Position numbers and translations under genes: made by a program | Source of the DNA: Halobium salinum | GTDB taxonomy: Archaea; Halobacteriota; Halobacteria; Halobacteriales; Haloferacaceae | Length of the DNA: 54,788 bases | NCBI RefSeq assembly: GCF_026586625.1 | Contig: NZ_JAODIW010000006.1 | Span: 320,161-374,948 of the forward strand | Direction: 5' to 3' | In this document: positions 33,399 to 42,159 of the stretch, piece after piece | Position numbering within the stretch: the first letter of the stretch is position 1 | Layout: every line of letters starts with the position of its first letter | Notes under the pieces: generated by a model | Seen by the model: only the letters and a program-made list of their open reading frames with translations | The model's database searches: none | What the model was told of the DNA's origin: nothing

Positions 33399-34247
33399 AT
33401 GATACGTAGTTTCGCCGAACCGGACACCCCCGTCTCCGACGCCTCCCGCCGTCGCCTCCTCGCGCTCGGCGCGACCGGTCTCGCCGTCGGGCTCGCCGGC
33501 TGTCTCTCCCTCGGCGCGGTCACCCGCTCCTCGTCCGAGGGGCGAACTCTCCCGCTGGACGGTGCCTCGTCGCTCTCGGTCCACAACCTGAACGGCGCCA
33601 TCGGCGTCACCTCGTGGGACGGCGACGGCGTCGACCTCACCGTCACCAAGCGAGCGACGGACGACGCGGCGCTCGGTCGGGCGAGGGTCGACGCCGCGGT
33701 CACGGACGGCGTGCTCGCGGTTCGGACGACGGACACGAGTCGCGGGACCCAGCAGCGCGCGACCGTCGACCTCGACCTCCGAGTTTCCGAGGACCTCCCC
33801 GTCGCGCTGTTGGAGACTCGGAACGGCGACGTCGACGTCGAGGGCGTCGTCGGCGACCTCCGGGCCGTCACGCAGAACGGGAACGCCCGCGTCCGCGACG
33901 TGGACGGCTACGTCACGCTCGAGTCGGCCAACGGGAACGTCGAGGCGACCGGCTGTCGCGGCGTCGACGGCGCGCGGACGGCGAACGGCGACGTCGACGT
34001 CGAACTGGCCTCGCTCCGCCGGGACGTCGCGTTCGACTCCGGGAACGGGAACGTCGTCCTCCGACTCGACCCCGACCTGTCGGCGGACTACCGCGCGGAG
34101 TCCGGCGTCGGTCGGGTCCGCGTCGTCGACCTCGACGCGACCGACCGGGTCGACGAGCGCCGCTCGGCGTCGGGTCGACCCGGCACCGGCGGGCCGGTCC
34201 TGACGGCGACGACGGGCAACGGGGACGTGGAACTTCGCTCGCGCTGA
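33399..34247 (+). CDS. Tat-exported lipoprotein with DUF4097 beta-helix domain
   Basis: A 282-residue protein with a twin-arginine signal (SRRRLLALGATGLAVGLAGC). Cys36 (LAGC lipobox) would be lipid-modified after export. Residues about 50-282 are a repetitive DUF4097-type fold with recurring NGDV/NGNA/NGNV steps (LETRNGDVDVEGVVGDLRAV, TLESANGNVEATGC, FDSGNGNVVLRLD), expected to form a right-handed beta-helix on the cell surface. No enzymatic motif is seen. It is divergent from the GH43-like operon. Confidence 0.87.
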   Translation: MIRSFAEPDTPVSDASRRRLLALGATGLAVGLAGCLSLGAVTRSSSEGRTLPLDGASSLSVHNLNGAIGVTSWDGDGVDLTVTKRATDDAALGRARVDAAVTDGVLAVRTTDTSRGTQQRATVDLDLRVSEDLPVALLETRNGDVDVEGVVGDLRAVTQNGNARVRDVDGYVTLESANGNVEATGCRGVDGARTANGDVDVELASLRRDVAFDSGNGNVVLRLDPDLSADYRAESGVGRVRVVDLDATDRVDERRSASGRPGTGGPVLTATTGNGDVELRSR

Positions 34248-34334
34248 GGCGGGACCCCTCCGGTGTCGCCGCCGGCCGACCGCCGCCCGGTCGTTTCTCA
34301 TGATTTTATCACGGTGCCCCGCTTCCCCCCGCCC

Positions 34335-35264
34335 ATGGGATTCGACGAGATGGACGTCGACACGATTTGGATGGACGGTGAGTTCGTCGACTGGGAGGAC
34401 GCACAGATTCACGTCCTCACACACGGACTCCACTACGGGACGGGCGTCTTCGAGGGCGTCCGCTGTTACGACACCGAGGAGGGCCCCGCCATCTTCCGGT
34501 GGGAGGAGCATCTCGAACGGTTCTACCAGTCCTGCAAGCCCTACGACATGGAGATTCCGTTCGAACCCGAAGAGCTCACCGAGGCGACGCTCGAACTGCT
34601 CCGCCGGCAGGACCTCGCCTCCTGTTACATCCGGCCGATCGCCTACTACGGGTACGATACCCTCGGCGTCAGCCCGGGCGACTGTCCGACCGACGTGGCT
34701 ATCGCCGCGTGGCCGTGGGGTGCCTACCTCGGCGAGGACGCCCTGGAGAACGGCATCGAGGTGATGGTCTCCTCGTGGCGCAAGCACGCCTCCAGCCAGA
34801 TTCCGACGAACGCGAAGACGACCGGGCTGTACGTCAACTCCCTGCTCGCGGGGGAGGAGGCCCGCCGAAACGGGTTCCGCGAGGCCATCGTCCTCAACAA
34901 GGAGGGGAACGTCGCGGAGGGCCCCGGCGAGAACATCTTCCTCGTGCGCGACGGGACCATCTACACGCCCGGGCTGAGCGAGAGCATCCTCGACGGCATC
35001 ACGCGCAACACGGTCATCGGACTCGCCGAGGAGCGCGGCTACGAGGTGAACGACACGGCCTCCATCAGTCGCGGCGAACTCAACACCGCCGACGAACTGT
35101 TCTTCACCGGCTCGGCGGCCGAGGTCACGCCCATCCGGAAGGTGGACAACGTCGTCATCGGCGACGGCGGACGCGGCCCGGTCACCGAGGAGCTCCAACA
35201 GGCGTTCTTCGACCTCGTCGAGCGCCGTACCGACGACCACGACGAGTGGTTCACGTACGTCTGA
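34335..35264 (+). CDS. ilvE: Branched-chain amino acid aminotransferase
   Basis: A 309-residue PLP enzyme of fold type IV that interconverts Leu/Ile/Val with their 2-oxo acids. Motifs are IHVLTHGLHYGTGVFEGVR at the N-terminus, the PLP-binding Lys in SSQIPTNAKTTGLYVNSLLA (about residue 160), the EAIVLNKEGNVAEGPGENIF motif, and a C-terminal FFTGSAAEVTPI contacting the phosphate. The ATG at 34335 is preceded at 29 nt by a GATTTTATC TATA box, indicating leaderless translation. No other branched-chain genes are adjacent. Confidence 0.95.
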   Translation: MGFDEMDVDTIWMDGEFVDWEDAQIHVLTHGLHYGTGVFEGVRCYDTEEGPAIFRWEEHLERFYQSCKPYDMEIPFEPEELTEATLELLRRQDLASCYIRPIAYYGYDTLGVSPGDCPTDVAIAAWPWGAYLGEDALENGIEVMVSSWRKHASSQIPTNAKTTGLYVNSLLAGEEARRNGFREAIVLNKEGNVAEGPGENIFLVRDGTIYTPGLSESILDGITRNTVIGLAEERGYEVNDTASISRGELNTADELFFTGSAAEVTPIRKVDNVVIGDGGRGPVTEELQQAFFDLVERRTDDHDEWFTYV

Positions 35265-35337
35265 GTCGCCGTCGAACGCGCCGCCCGACGCGCTGATCGC
35301 TCTTTTCGTCGGCGATTCAGGCCCGAGATGCAGTGAC

Positions 35338-35586
35338 TCAGTCCTCGCCCATCGCGACCGCCCGCCACGCGTTCCCGCGCGAGCCGACCGCCACGAGGTC
35401 GACGGGGAGCGTCGCCCCCACCGGGAGCGACCGGAGCGTCTTCCGGAGGCCGGTCGTCCGGTACTCGACGACGTGGTACTGTGCGCCCGAGGCGTCTTCG
35501 AGCGTCATTCCGCCGTGGGCGTTCATCGGACGGACCACGGTCACCTCGGTCGCCTCGGCGTCGGCGCGTGATTCGTGAAGTGGCAT
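35338..35586 (-). CDS. Small haloarchaeal conserved-type protein, unknown function
   Basis: An 82-residue acidic-to-neutral protein (begins MPLHESRADAEATEVTVVRP) of mostly beta character, with no Cys, signal or membrane segment. The central part QYHVVEYRTTGLRKTLRSLP and the closing RGNAWRAVAMGED look like a compact beta-barrel. The family could not be named with certainty. A minus-strand CCTTTTC element lies about 36 nt upstream. It is convergent with ilvE across a 73-nt gap. Confidence 0.7.
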   Translation of the reverse strand: MPLHESRADAEATEVTVVRPMNAHGGMTLEDASGAQYHVVEYRTTGLRKTLRSLPVGATLPVDLVAVGSRGNAWRAVAMGED

Positions 35587-35694
35587 TTGGGGGGTTGCTT
35601 TCGATAACTCTAGTTCGGGTGAAAAGGTTGTGGCTGTAATGACAAGCAGCGGGTCGGCTGGACGGGCGACGAAGACGGGGGACGAGGGACGGAG

Positions 35695-36348
35695 CTACCG
35701 GACCCGGCCGAGGTCCTCGATGCCCTCGTCGGTGACGTCGATGTCGACGCCCTCGTCGGCGTCGCCGAAGCCGGCCGAGAGGATACGCGTCAGCGCCTCC
35801 TCGACCTTCTCGTCGGTCTCCTCGATTCGCTCGGGGTCGGCCTCGATGACGAACCCGGTGGTGATGTTCGGTGCGGTCGGCATGAAGACGATGTCGCGGC
35901 CGTCGTCGGTGCGTTTGCCGGTCTTGAACGCGGTCATCCGGAGGCCGGGGAGGAGTTCGATGCGGACGGGGGCCTGCAGTTCGTCGGTGCCGGTGAGAGC
36001 GGTCTCGACGGCGAGTTTGGAGGCGTTGTAGACGACGCGGAGGCCGGGGACGAAGTTGACGACGCGGTCGAGTACGTCCTCGCCGAGTCGGCCGACCGTG
36101 GTGCGCATCAGGTAGCCGACCGCGAGGGTGAGCATGAAGAAGACGACGAGCGCGAGAATCACCTTCAGCACCTGCTCGCCGCCGGCCTCGACGAACCACA
36201 CGGGGAAGTCGACGTTCCTGAAGGTGATTCGCTCGATGAGCGGGAACGTCGCGAGCTTCTGGTAGACCCAGCTGACGACGAAGGCGATGACGAGAAGCGG
36301 CAGCAGAACGACCAACCCGCTGGCGACGTCGCGCTTCCACGAGGACAT
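35695..36348 (-). CDS. DUF502 family membrane protein
   Basis: A 217-residue protein with two membrane helices (about 10-30, LVVLLPLLVIAFVVSWVY, and about 58-82, VILALVVFFMLTLAVGYLM). A conserved cytosolic beta domain follows, with the DUF502 landmarks VPGLRVVYNASKLAVE, PVRIELLPGLRMTAFKTG and VFMPTAPNITTGFV. The C-terminus is acidic. Function is unknown in all lineages. The plant members localise to membranes. The ATG at 36348 follows a minus-strand CTATTACAG box by about 31 nt. Confidence 0.9.
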   Translation of the reverse strand: MSSWKRDVASGLVVLLPLLVIAFVVSWVYQKLATFPLIERITFRNVDFPVWFVEAGGEQVLKVILALVVFFMLTLAVGYLMRTTVGRLGEDVLDRVVNFVPGLRVVYNASKLAVETALTGTDELQAPVRIELLPGLRMTAFKTGKRTDDGRDIVFMPTAPNITTGFVIEADPERIEETDEKVEEALTRILSAGFGDADEGVDIDVTDEGIEDLGRVR

Positions 36349-36466
36349 TCTCTGTCCGGTATGCGAGGGGGGACTGTAATAGGCCTTCCTGTCGGTGTGA
36401 ACGACCACCCGCTCCGCTTTCGCCGCTCGAAACCGAACGCTGCCGGCGACCGCGGGCGACCCGCGC

Positions 36467-37309
36467 CTACCGGCCCAAGACGGCCCGCGCCGCGAACAGC
36501 AGGTTCTCCTTGCGCTCGCGCACCCGCCGGTAGAAGTAGGAGGCCCACTTCGGCCCGTACGGCGCGTACTGCCACACATCGACCCCTTCCGCGACGAGGT
36601 CGCGCTGGGCGTCCTCGCGTACGCCCATCAGCATCTGCACCTCGTAGCCGGTGCCGTACTCCTCGTGGAGCTCCTTCGCGTAGTCTATCATCGCCGGGTC
36701 GTGACTGCCGACGGCGACCTCGCCGTCGTCGAACCGGGCGAACATGAACTCGAGGTCCTCCCGGTAGGCCTCGTTCACCTCGGCCTTGTCCTTGTACGAT
36801 ATCGACTTCGGCTCGTCGTAGGCGCCCTTCACGAGCCGGACCTTCCCCGGCACGTCGGCGAGGCGTTCTAAGTCCTCCCGGGTGCGGTGGAGGTTCGCCT
36901 GCACGCACAGGCCGACGTCGCCTTCGAACTCCTCGGCGCAGGCCTCGAAGGCGTCGAGGGTCGCGTCGGTCGTCTCGTGGTCCTCCATGTCACACCAGAC
37001 GAACACGCCGTGGTCGTCGGCTTCCTTCACGATTCGGCGGTAGTTCTCCTCGAAGGCGCCCTCACCCACGTCGAGGCCGATCTGCGAGGGTTTCACCGAG
37101 ATGCAGGCGTCGAGTCCCGACCCCTCGATGTCGCGCACGAGCTGGAGGTACGTCGCGGTGTCGGCGTCGGCGGGCGGACGCTCGTCGTAGTGCTCTCCGA
37201 GCAGATTCAGGATGACCTTCACGCCGTCCTCGTTCACCCGGCGGGCGTGGTCGAGCGCCTCCGGCGGCGTCTCCCCGGCGACGAACCGGCTGGCGATGGG
37301 CGGAATCAT
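36467..37309 (-). CDS. Proline dehydrogenase (PutA/PRODH domain)
   Basis: This 280-residue FAD-dependent TIM barrel oxidises proline to pyrroline-5-carboxylate and passes electrons to the quinone pool. Signatures are [66 protein letters not shown] and the C-terminal [19 protein letters not shown] with its substrate-binding YFYRR. The ATG at 37309 ([13 protein letters not shown]) is preferred over one at 37339. The TATA-like CGATAAGG near 37347 is 38 nt from the first but only 8 nt from the second. No P5C dehydrogenase is adjacent. Confidence 0.92.
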   Translation of the reverse strand: MIPPIASRFVAGETPPEALDHARRVNEDGVKVILNLLGEHYDERPPADADTATYLQLVRDIEGSGLDACISVKPSQIGLDVGEGAFEENYRRIVKEADDHGVFVWCDMEDHETTDATLDAFEACAEEFEGDVGLCVQANLHRTREDLERLADVPGKVRLVKGAYDEPKSISYKDKAEVNEAYREDLEFMFARFDDGEVAVGSHDPAMIDYAKELHEEYGTGYEVQMLMGVREDAQRDLVAEGVDVWQYAPYGPKWASYFYRRVRERKENLLFAARAVLGR

Positions 37310-37519
37310 TGTCGACGTTTCCGACGGCCCCACCTTCATTGTTCCTTATCGGTTCCCGCGAATGATTCGTCGGGGCCATCGCTCCTGCTCGGTCGCCGTC
37401 GGCTCACACCCCGTTTCGGCCCGTCCCGCCCCGGTCCATTTCGTCACGACCGGCCCCGCCACGAACCCCCCCACCACGAACCGCCTCCGGTTAAATGCCA
37501 GCCGCCCGACGGACCGCGT

Positions 37520-38068
37520 ATGCTCCGTGCTCTCGTGGTCAAGGCGTTCTGGACGATGTTGCCAGCGTACGTGCCGAACAACGTCGCGGTGCTCGCCGGG
37601 AAGACCGGCGGGAGCCCCATCGACGGCGGTCGCTCGCTCGGCGGCCGCCGCGTGCTCGGCGACGGGAAGACCTGGCGCGGCACCGCCGCGGGGACGCTCG
37701 CCGGCGTCTGCCTCGCGCTCGTGCTCAACCGGCTCCGCCCCGCCGCCGGCGACCGACTCGGCGTCGACCTCCCAGAGTTCTCCCTTCGGGCGGCGTTCGC
37801 CCTCGCCTTCGGCGCGATGCTCGGCGACGTGGGCGCCTCCTTCCTCAAGCGCCGCACCGGGCGGGAGCGCGGCGCCTCCTTCCCCGGCCTCGACCAACTG
37901 GACTTCGTCGCGGGCTCGCTCTCCCTGCTCGCTCTCCTCGCCCCCACGTGGCGAAAGGAACAGTTCGAGGGTCCGGTGATGGCGGTCGTGCTCCTGATGA
38001 CGCCCGTGCTCCACGTCGTCACCAACGCCGGCGCCTACCTCGTGGGGCTGAAGGAGGAGCCCTGGTAA
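37520..38068 (+). CDS. carS: CDP-archaeol synthase
   Basis: This 182-residue membrane enzyme transfers CMP from CTP to digeranylgeranylglyceryl phosphate, giving CDP-archaeol for polar lipid head-group attachment. It has about five helices. Signatures are [15 protein letters not shown], the early basic [16 protein letters not shown] and the C-terminal CdsA-like [20 protein letters not shown] plus [11 protein letters not shown]. The ATG is preceded at 28 nt by a GGTTAAATG TATA box. It follows proline dehydrogenase on the opposite strand and is followed by repeat copy D. Confidence 0.93.
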   Translation: MLRALVVKAFWTMLPAYVPNNVAVLAGKTGGSPIDGGRSLGGRRVLGDGKTWRGTAAGTLAGVCLALVLNRLRPAAGDRLGVDLPEFSLRAAFALAFGAMLGDVGASFLKRRTGRERGASFPGLDQLDFVAGSLSLLALLAPTWRKEQFEGPVMAVVLLMTPVLHVVTNAGAYLVGLKEEPW

Positions 38069-38075
38069 GGCACAC

Positions 38076-38182
38076 CCACCTTTTTCCCCGGGGGAATCGG
38101 CGGCCTTCGACCGCCTCAACCCCCGGCAAAAAAGCTGGACCAAAAAACGACCCGCTCGCTCGGCCTTCGGCCTCGCTCGCGG
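38076..38182 (+). repeat. Dispersed intergenic repeat, copy D
   Basis: The most complete copy: T5, outer stem CCGGGGG (38088-38094) with CCCCCGG (38120-38126), inner stem GGCGG (38099-38103) with CCGCC (38111-38115), then the core CAAAAAAGCTGGACCAAAAA, then CCGCTCGCTC, a GGCC-TTC-GGCC hairpin, and TCGCTCGCGG. It begins 8 nt after the carS stop. The T-run and stem could act at the 3' end of carS mRNA. The remaining gap to 38331 holds only a TATA-like element before the next gene. Confidence 0.75.
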
Positions 38183-38331
38183 CGCGACCCGGGGACTGCG
38201 AACGCCTCCGCACCCGTCACCGCACCGCGAGCGCCCTGCCACCGCCACAGCCTACGACCACCGCCTCCCTGCCGACTGCTGTCACCCGCCACCGTACAAG
38301 GATATGCCCGCTGACGGCGTCTCTCCCCTCG

Positions 38332-38673
38332 ATGTCGCACGCGACCTCGTACTTCCAGACCGTGCCGGCGAAACACCGCGAGACCGTCCTGGCGATTCGC
38401 GACCTCGTCTTCGACTGCCACCCCGACGCCGTCGAGACGACGAAGTGGAACCACCCCTCCTACGCCGTCGACGGCGAGGACCGCTTCTACATCGCGTACT
38501 ACACCGACCACGTCGACCTCGGCTTCTACGACGGGGCCTCGCTCGACGGCGCCGACCCCGAGGGGCTCCTGACGGGGACCGGCAAGCACATGCGCCACGT
38601 GAAGTTCGCGAGTGCGGACGACGTGCGCGACCCGGCCGTCCGCGACCTCGTCGCGGCGGTCCGAGCCCACTGA
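38332..38673 (+). CDS. DUF1801 (YdhG-like) protein
   Basis: A 113-residue small alpha/beta protein of the DUF1801 family. The N-terminal helix [20 protein letters not shown] is followed by [19 protein letters not shown], a beta region with [10 protein letters not shown], and [16 protein letters not shown], where the GKxxRHVKF stretch is the family hallmark. Function unknown. The fold is related to frataxin-like or iron-binding domains in some annotations, which is unproven. A TATA-like ACAAGGATAT lies about 29 nt upstream. Confidence 0.87.
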   Translation: MSHATSYFQTVPAKHRETVLAIRDLVFDCHPDAVETTKWNHPSYAVDGEDRFYIAYYTDHVDLGFYDGASLDGADPEGLLTGTGKHMRHVKFASADDVRDPAVRDLVAAVRAH

Positions 38674-38725
38674 AGAACGCGACGCATCCGGGACTGTTTT
38701 GCCGAGGGCCGTCAGAGTCGCTCGC

Positions 38726-39301
38726 ATGACGACCGACGACACCGGGGACGTCGAGGCCACCGAGAACGCCGGGGAGTACGCGGAACTCGTCGCGGCGCTT
38801 CGCGACGCTGACGCGGTCCAGTTCGGCGAGTTCGAACTCTCACACGGCGGCACCAGCGACTACTACGTCGACAAGTACCTCTTCGAGACCGACCCCCAGT
38901 GTCTCCGACTCATCGCGGAGGCGTTCGCCGAGCGCGTCGAGTCGCTGGGGGCGACGAAACTCGCGGGCGTCGCACTCGGCGCCGTCCCCCTCGTGGCCGT
39001 CACGAGCGTCGAGACCGACCTTCCCTACGTCATCGCCCGGAAGCAGGCGAAGGAGTACGGCACGGCCAAGCGCATCGAGGGCCGCCTCGACGACGGCGAG
39101 GAGGTGCTCGTCCTGGAGGACATCGCGACGACCGGCCAGTCGGCCGTCGACGCCGTCGAAGCCCTGCGCGAGGCCGGCGCCGAGGTGAACCGCGTGCTCG
39201 TCGTCGTCGACCGCGAGGAGGGGGCGAGCGACCTGCTCGCCGACCACGACGTGGAACTCGACTCGCTGCTGACGGCGTCTGACCTGCTCGCGGACCGTTG
39301 A
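38726..39301 (+). CDS. pyrE: Orotate phosphoribosyltransferase
   Basis: This 191-residue enzyme converts orotate and PRPP to orotidine 5'-phosphate in pyrimidine synthesis. It has the type I phosphoribosyltransferase fold: [52 protein letters not shown], and the PRPP loop [20 protein letters not shown]. The first 15 residues are an acidic tail. A CTGTTTT box about 29 nt upstream indicates its own promoter. It precedes the regulator gene by 112 nt. Confidence 0.94.
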   Translation: MTTDDTGDVEATENAGEYAELVAALRDADAVQFGEFELSHGGTSDYYVDKYLFETDPQCLRLIAEAFAERVESLGATKLAGVALGAVPLVAVTSVETDLPYVIARKQAKEYGTAKRIEGRLDDGEEVLVLEDIATTGQSAVDAVEALREAGAEVNRVLVVVDREEGASDLLADHDVELDSLLTASDLLADR

Positions 39302-39384
39302 AGTGGGCACCGACCCGCCCGGCACCCGCGGTACCGACTCCCACGACCGTGCACATTCTTTCGCGACCTCGATACCGGAGTGTT

Positions 39385-39408
39385 CATACTCGTGCGATAG
39401 TGAGTATG
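39385..39408. promoter_or_regulatory. Palindromic operator candidate over the regulator's own promoter
   Basis: CATACTC (39385-39391) and GAGTATG (39402-39408) are perfect 7-bp inverted half-sites with a 10-nt spacer. The site overlaps the TATA-like TCATACT, 27 nt before the ATG at 39414, the classic position for repression. Related half-sites occur before the adjacent permease gene. Confidence 0.6.
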
Positions 39409-39413
39409 CGGGC

Positions 39414-40127
39414 ATGAACCGAGCCGAGAAGGCGGCCCTCCAGTTGCAGGCGGTCGCCGTCCTGCGGATGCTGAAGGAGACGCGGACGTACGACGAACTC
39501 GCCGACCTCACCGGCCTGCCGGCGGGCGACCTCAACCGGTACGTGAACGGGCACGTCCTCCCGGGCGTCGAACGCGCCCACGAGGTCGTCGACGGCGTCG
39601 GGCGCGACGCGCTCTCCGACGAACTCGAAGCCCGCGTCGCCTTCGACGAGGAGGGGTACGTCGACAACTCCGCGGTCGTCTTCGACCAGTCCTTTCTCGA
39701 CCTCGTCGCCCCCGTCGCCGCCAACGCCTTCGGCTTCGAACGCCCCGACGTGGTGCTGACGGCGGCCACCGACGGCATCACACTCGGCGCGGCGATGGCC
39801 TCCTACTTCGACGCACGCCTCGCCTACGCGAAGAAGTCCAAGGAGACCGCCGTCGAGGAGTTCATCGAGTCCCGCCAGCGCCTCGCCTCCGGCATCGAAC
39901 TCACCTACTACCTCCCCGCCAGCGCGCTCTCCTCCGGTCAGCGCGTGCTCGTCGTCGACGACCTCATCCGGTCGGGCGAGACTCAGGAACTGCTGCTCGA
40001 CATCGCCCTCCAGGCCGACGCGTCGGTGACGGGCGTGTTCGCACTCATCGCCGTCGGCGACGAGGGTATCGACCGCGCCGAGACGCTCGTGGACGCCCCG
40101 GTCGGTGCGCTGTCGACGTTCGAGTAG
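39414..40127 (+). CDS. HTH-phosphoribosyltransferase fusion regulator (purine-type)
   Basis: A 237-residue protein. Residues 1-55 hold an HTH (YDELADLTGLPAGDLNRYVN), and the rest a type I phosphoribosyltransferase domain with GITLGAAMASYFDARLAYAK and an intact PRPP loop VLVVDDLIRSGETQELL (about residue 182). PurR of Bacillus and archaeal GfcR have this overall design, using PRPP binding to control DNA binding. The N-terminal sequence differs from GfcR, so this is a separate subfamily. Position beside pyrE and a purine permease, plus an operator-like palindrome over its promoter, suggests control of nucleobase uptake and autoregulation. Enzymatic activity is possible but not shown. Confidence 0.85.
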   Translation: MNRAEKAALQLQAVAVLRMLKETRTYDELADLTGLPAGDLNRYVNGHVLPGVERAHEVVDGVGRDALSDELEARVAFDEEGYVDNSAVVFDQSFLDLVAPVAANAFGFERPDVVLTAATDGITLGAAMASYFDARLAYAKKSKETAVEEFIESRQRLASGIELTYYLPASALSSGQRVLVVDDLIRSGETQELLLDIALQADASVTGVFALIAVGDEGIDRAETLVDAPVGALSTFE

Positions 40128-40170
40128 ACGAGTCCCCGCCGCCCGATTCGCTAAGGTTGTACGTGTTCGT

Positions 40171-40224
40171 GCATACTCTATCGGCCCCGTTTCCGAACGC
40201 TTATGAGGAGTAGCACGAATATGC
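40171..40224. promoter_or_regulatory. Spaced half-sites flanking the permease TATA box
   Basis: GCATACTC (40171-40178) and GAATATGC (40217-40224) are inverted relative to each other and match the half-site of the upstream palindrome (GAGTATGC, 7 to 8 of 8). They straddle the TATA-like CGCTTATGAG (about 40198-40207). Centre-to-centre spacing is about 46 bp versus 17 bp at the other site. Confidence 0.5.
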
Positions 40225-40237
40225 TCACTCACGCGTA

Positions 40238-41677
40238 ATGGGCACCGATACGAGCACGGAGACCAGCGGGCAGTCGGGGGGACGCCTCGCCGACTACTTC
40301 GACCTCGAAGCGCACGATACGACCGTCACGACCGAGGTGCTGGCGGGGCTGACGACGTTCCTGACGATGTCCTACATCGTCATCGTCAACCCGTCCATCA
40401 TGGCCGGTATCCCCGGCGAGAAGCCGGGCATCGTCGTCTCCGGCTTCAGCCACGGCCAGGTGGTGTCGATGCTCGCGGTCGTCACCATCCTCGCGGCCGC
40501 GGTCGCCACCCTCGTCATGGCGTTCTACGCCAACCGGCCGTTCGCGCAGGCGCCCGGCCTCGGCCTGAACGCCTTCTTCGCGTTCACCGTCGTCGGCGCG
40601 CTCGGCATCCCGTGGCAGACCGCCCTCGCCGCCGTCGTCGTCGAGGGGATACTCTTCGTCGCCCTCACCGCCGTCGGCGCCCGCGAGTACGTCATCCGGC
40701 TGTTTCCCGAACCGGTGAAGTTCGCCGTCGGCACCGGTATCGGCCTCTTTCTCACCATCATCGGTTTGCAGGAGATGAACCTCGTCGTCGACGACCCGGC
40801 GACGCTCGTCACCCTCGGACCGGTCGCCTCCGACCCCGTGGCCGCGCTCTCGGTGGTCGGCCTCTTCCTCACCTTCGCGCTGTACGCCCGCGGTATCCGC
40901 GGGTCCATCGTGCTCGGCATCGCGGCTACGACGGTCGTCGGCTACGGTCTGACGGCGCTCGGCGTCGTCTCCGCTGACGCCGGACTCACCGGCGCCGCGA
41001 CCGCCGCCGCGACCTACGACATCACCCCGCTCGCGGGGGCGTTCCTCTCGGGCCTCTCGGACGTCGACGGGCTCGCCTTCGCGCTCGTCGTGTTCACGTT
41101 CTTCTTCGTCGACTTCTTCGACACCGCCGGCACGCTCGTCGGCGTCGGCCAGGCCGGCGACTTCCTCGACGAGGACGGCGACCTCCCGGACATCGACAGG
41201 CCGCTGATGGCGGACGCCGTCGGTACCACGGTCGGGGGGATGCTCGGCACCTCGACGGTGACGACGTACATCGAGTCCGCCGCCGGCGTCGAGGAGGGCG
41301 GACGCACCGGACTCACCGCCCTCACCGTCGGCGTGCTCTTCCTGCTCTCGCTCGCGCTCGTCCCGCTCGCGACCGCGGTCCCGCTGTACGCCTCACACAT
41401 CGCGCTCGTCGTCATCGGCGTCGTGATGCTCGGCAACGTCGTCGACATCGCGTGGGACGACATCACCTACGCCGTCCCGGCCGGCATGACCATCCTCGTG
41501 ATGCCCTTCACGTTCTCCATCGCGTACGGCATCGCCGCCGGCATCGTCTCCTACCCCATCGTCAAGGTGTTCGCCGGTCGCGCCGACGAGCTCCGCCTCG
41601 GCCACCTCGCACTCGCCGGCGCGTTCGTCGTCTACTTTTTCGTCCGGACGAGCGGTCTGCTCGCCGCGTCGGTCTGA
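40238..41677 (+). CDS. NCS2-family purine permease (AzgA/PbuG type)
   Basis: This 479-residue transporter with about 13 membrane segments is probably a proton symporter for adenine, guanine or hypoxanthine. Family landmarks are TTEVLAGLTTFLTMSYIVIV, the first signature QAPGLGLNAFFAFTVVG, GLFLTIIGLQEMN, the second signature FFFVDFFDTAGTLVGVG, and LGTSTVTTYIESAAGVEEGG. These point to the AzgA-like (adenine/guanine) rather than the uracil/xanthine branch. It lies 110 nt after the HTH-PRT regulator and has candidate operator half-sites in front. Confidence 0.93.
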   Translation: MGTDTSTETSGQSGGRLADYFDLEAHDTTVTTEVLAGLTTFLTMSYIVIVNPSIMAGIPGEKPGIVVSGFSHGQVVSMLAVVTILAAAVATLVMAFYANRPFAQAPGLGLNAFFAFTVVGALGIPWQTALAAVVVEGILFVALTAVGAREYVIRLFPEPVKFAVGTGIGLFLTIIGLQEMNLVVDDPATLVTLGPVASDPVAALSVVGLFLTFALYARGIRGSIVLGIAATTVVGYGLTALGVVSADAGLTGAATAAATYDITPLAGAFLSGLSDVDGLAFALVVFTFFFVDFFDTAGTLVGVGQAGDFLDEDGDLPDIDRPLMADAVGTTVGGMLGTSTVTTYIESAAGVEEGGRTGLTALTVGVLFLLSLALVPLATAVPLYASHIALVVIGVVMLGNVVDIAWDDITYAVPAGMTILVMPFTFSIAYGIAAGIVSYPIVKVFAGRADELRLGHLALAGAFVVYFFVRTSGLLAASV

Positions 41678-41723
41678 GACCTCGGTCTCACCGCTTCCCC
41701 GTCTCGTTCCTTCGAGTGCCGTC

Positions 41724-42035
41724 TCAGGCTAGCCGCCCGGCGCAGTTCCAGCAGAACGTGAACCCCGGCTCCGGTTCGTTCTCCACGCCGCAGTGCGGGC
41801 AGTGCCGGGGACCGGCCGCCGACGGTCGCTCGACGACGCCCGCCAACCCCGCGGTCGACGTGTCGACCGGGTCGTGGCCCTCCCGGAAGCGAGGGTCCTC
41901 GTCGCCGGCCGAACTGCGGGCGGACGGCTCGCGGTCGACGAGGGGCTCCCTCCCGGCGCCCAGGTAGCGGTAGACGGCCACCTGTAGGAGCACCAACCCG
42001 AGGACGACCCCGAAGACGACGGTCCAGACCTCCAT
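41724..42035 (-). CDS. Membrane-anchored zinc-ribbon protein (DUF7577-like)
   Basis: A 103-residue protein with one N-terminal membrane helix (VVFGVVLGLVLLQVAVYRYL), a charged linker, and a C-terminal zinc ribbon CPHC ... CWNC (CPHCGVENEPEPGFTFCWNC). Such small anchored ribbons are common in haloarchaea, and their function is unknown. It converges with the purine permease across 46 nt. Confidence 0.82.
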   Translation of the reverse strand: MEVWTVVFGVVLGLVLLQVAVYRYLGAGREPLVDREPSARSSAGDEDPRFREGHDPVDTSTAGLAGVVERPSAAGPRHCPHCGVENEPEPGFTFCWNCAGRLA

Positions 42036-42159
42036 ACCGTGCGATACGTTGGCACCTCACTTCGGTGTGTTGCTTGTGTGGCTAACAGGTCAGTCAGGGA
42101 GGAAACGACGTCCCGTCCGGCCCGGTCCGGTCGGGACGCGTGTCGGGTGCTGGCCGGTC

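Noticed and set aside
33078-35240. A 720-codon open frame on the minus strand across the lipoprotein and ilvE genes
   Set aside because: It is a high-GC shadow of well-supported plus-strand genes and its translation has no family-like motifs. Only its last 52 codons (33078-33233) have independent promoter and overlap support.
39414-40127. Naming the HTH-phosphoribosyltransferase gene gfcR or a second pyrE
   Set aside because: Its N-terminal HTH and sequence differ from the GfcR-type proteins I know, and the canonical pyrE is next door. The neighbourhood points to purine bases instead.
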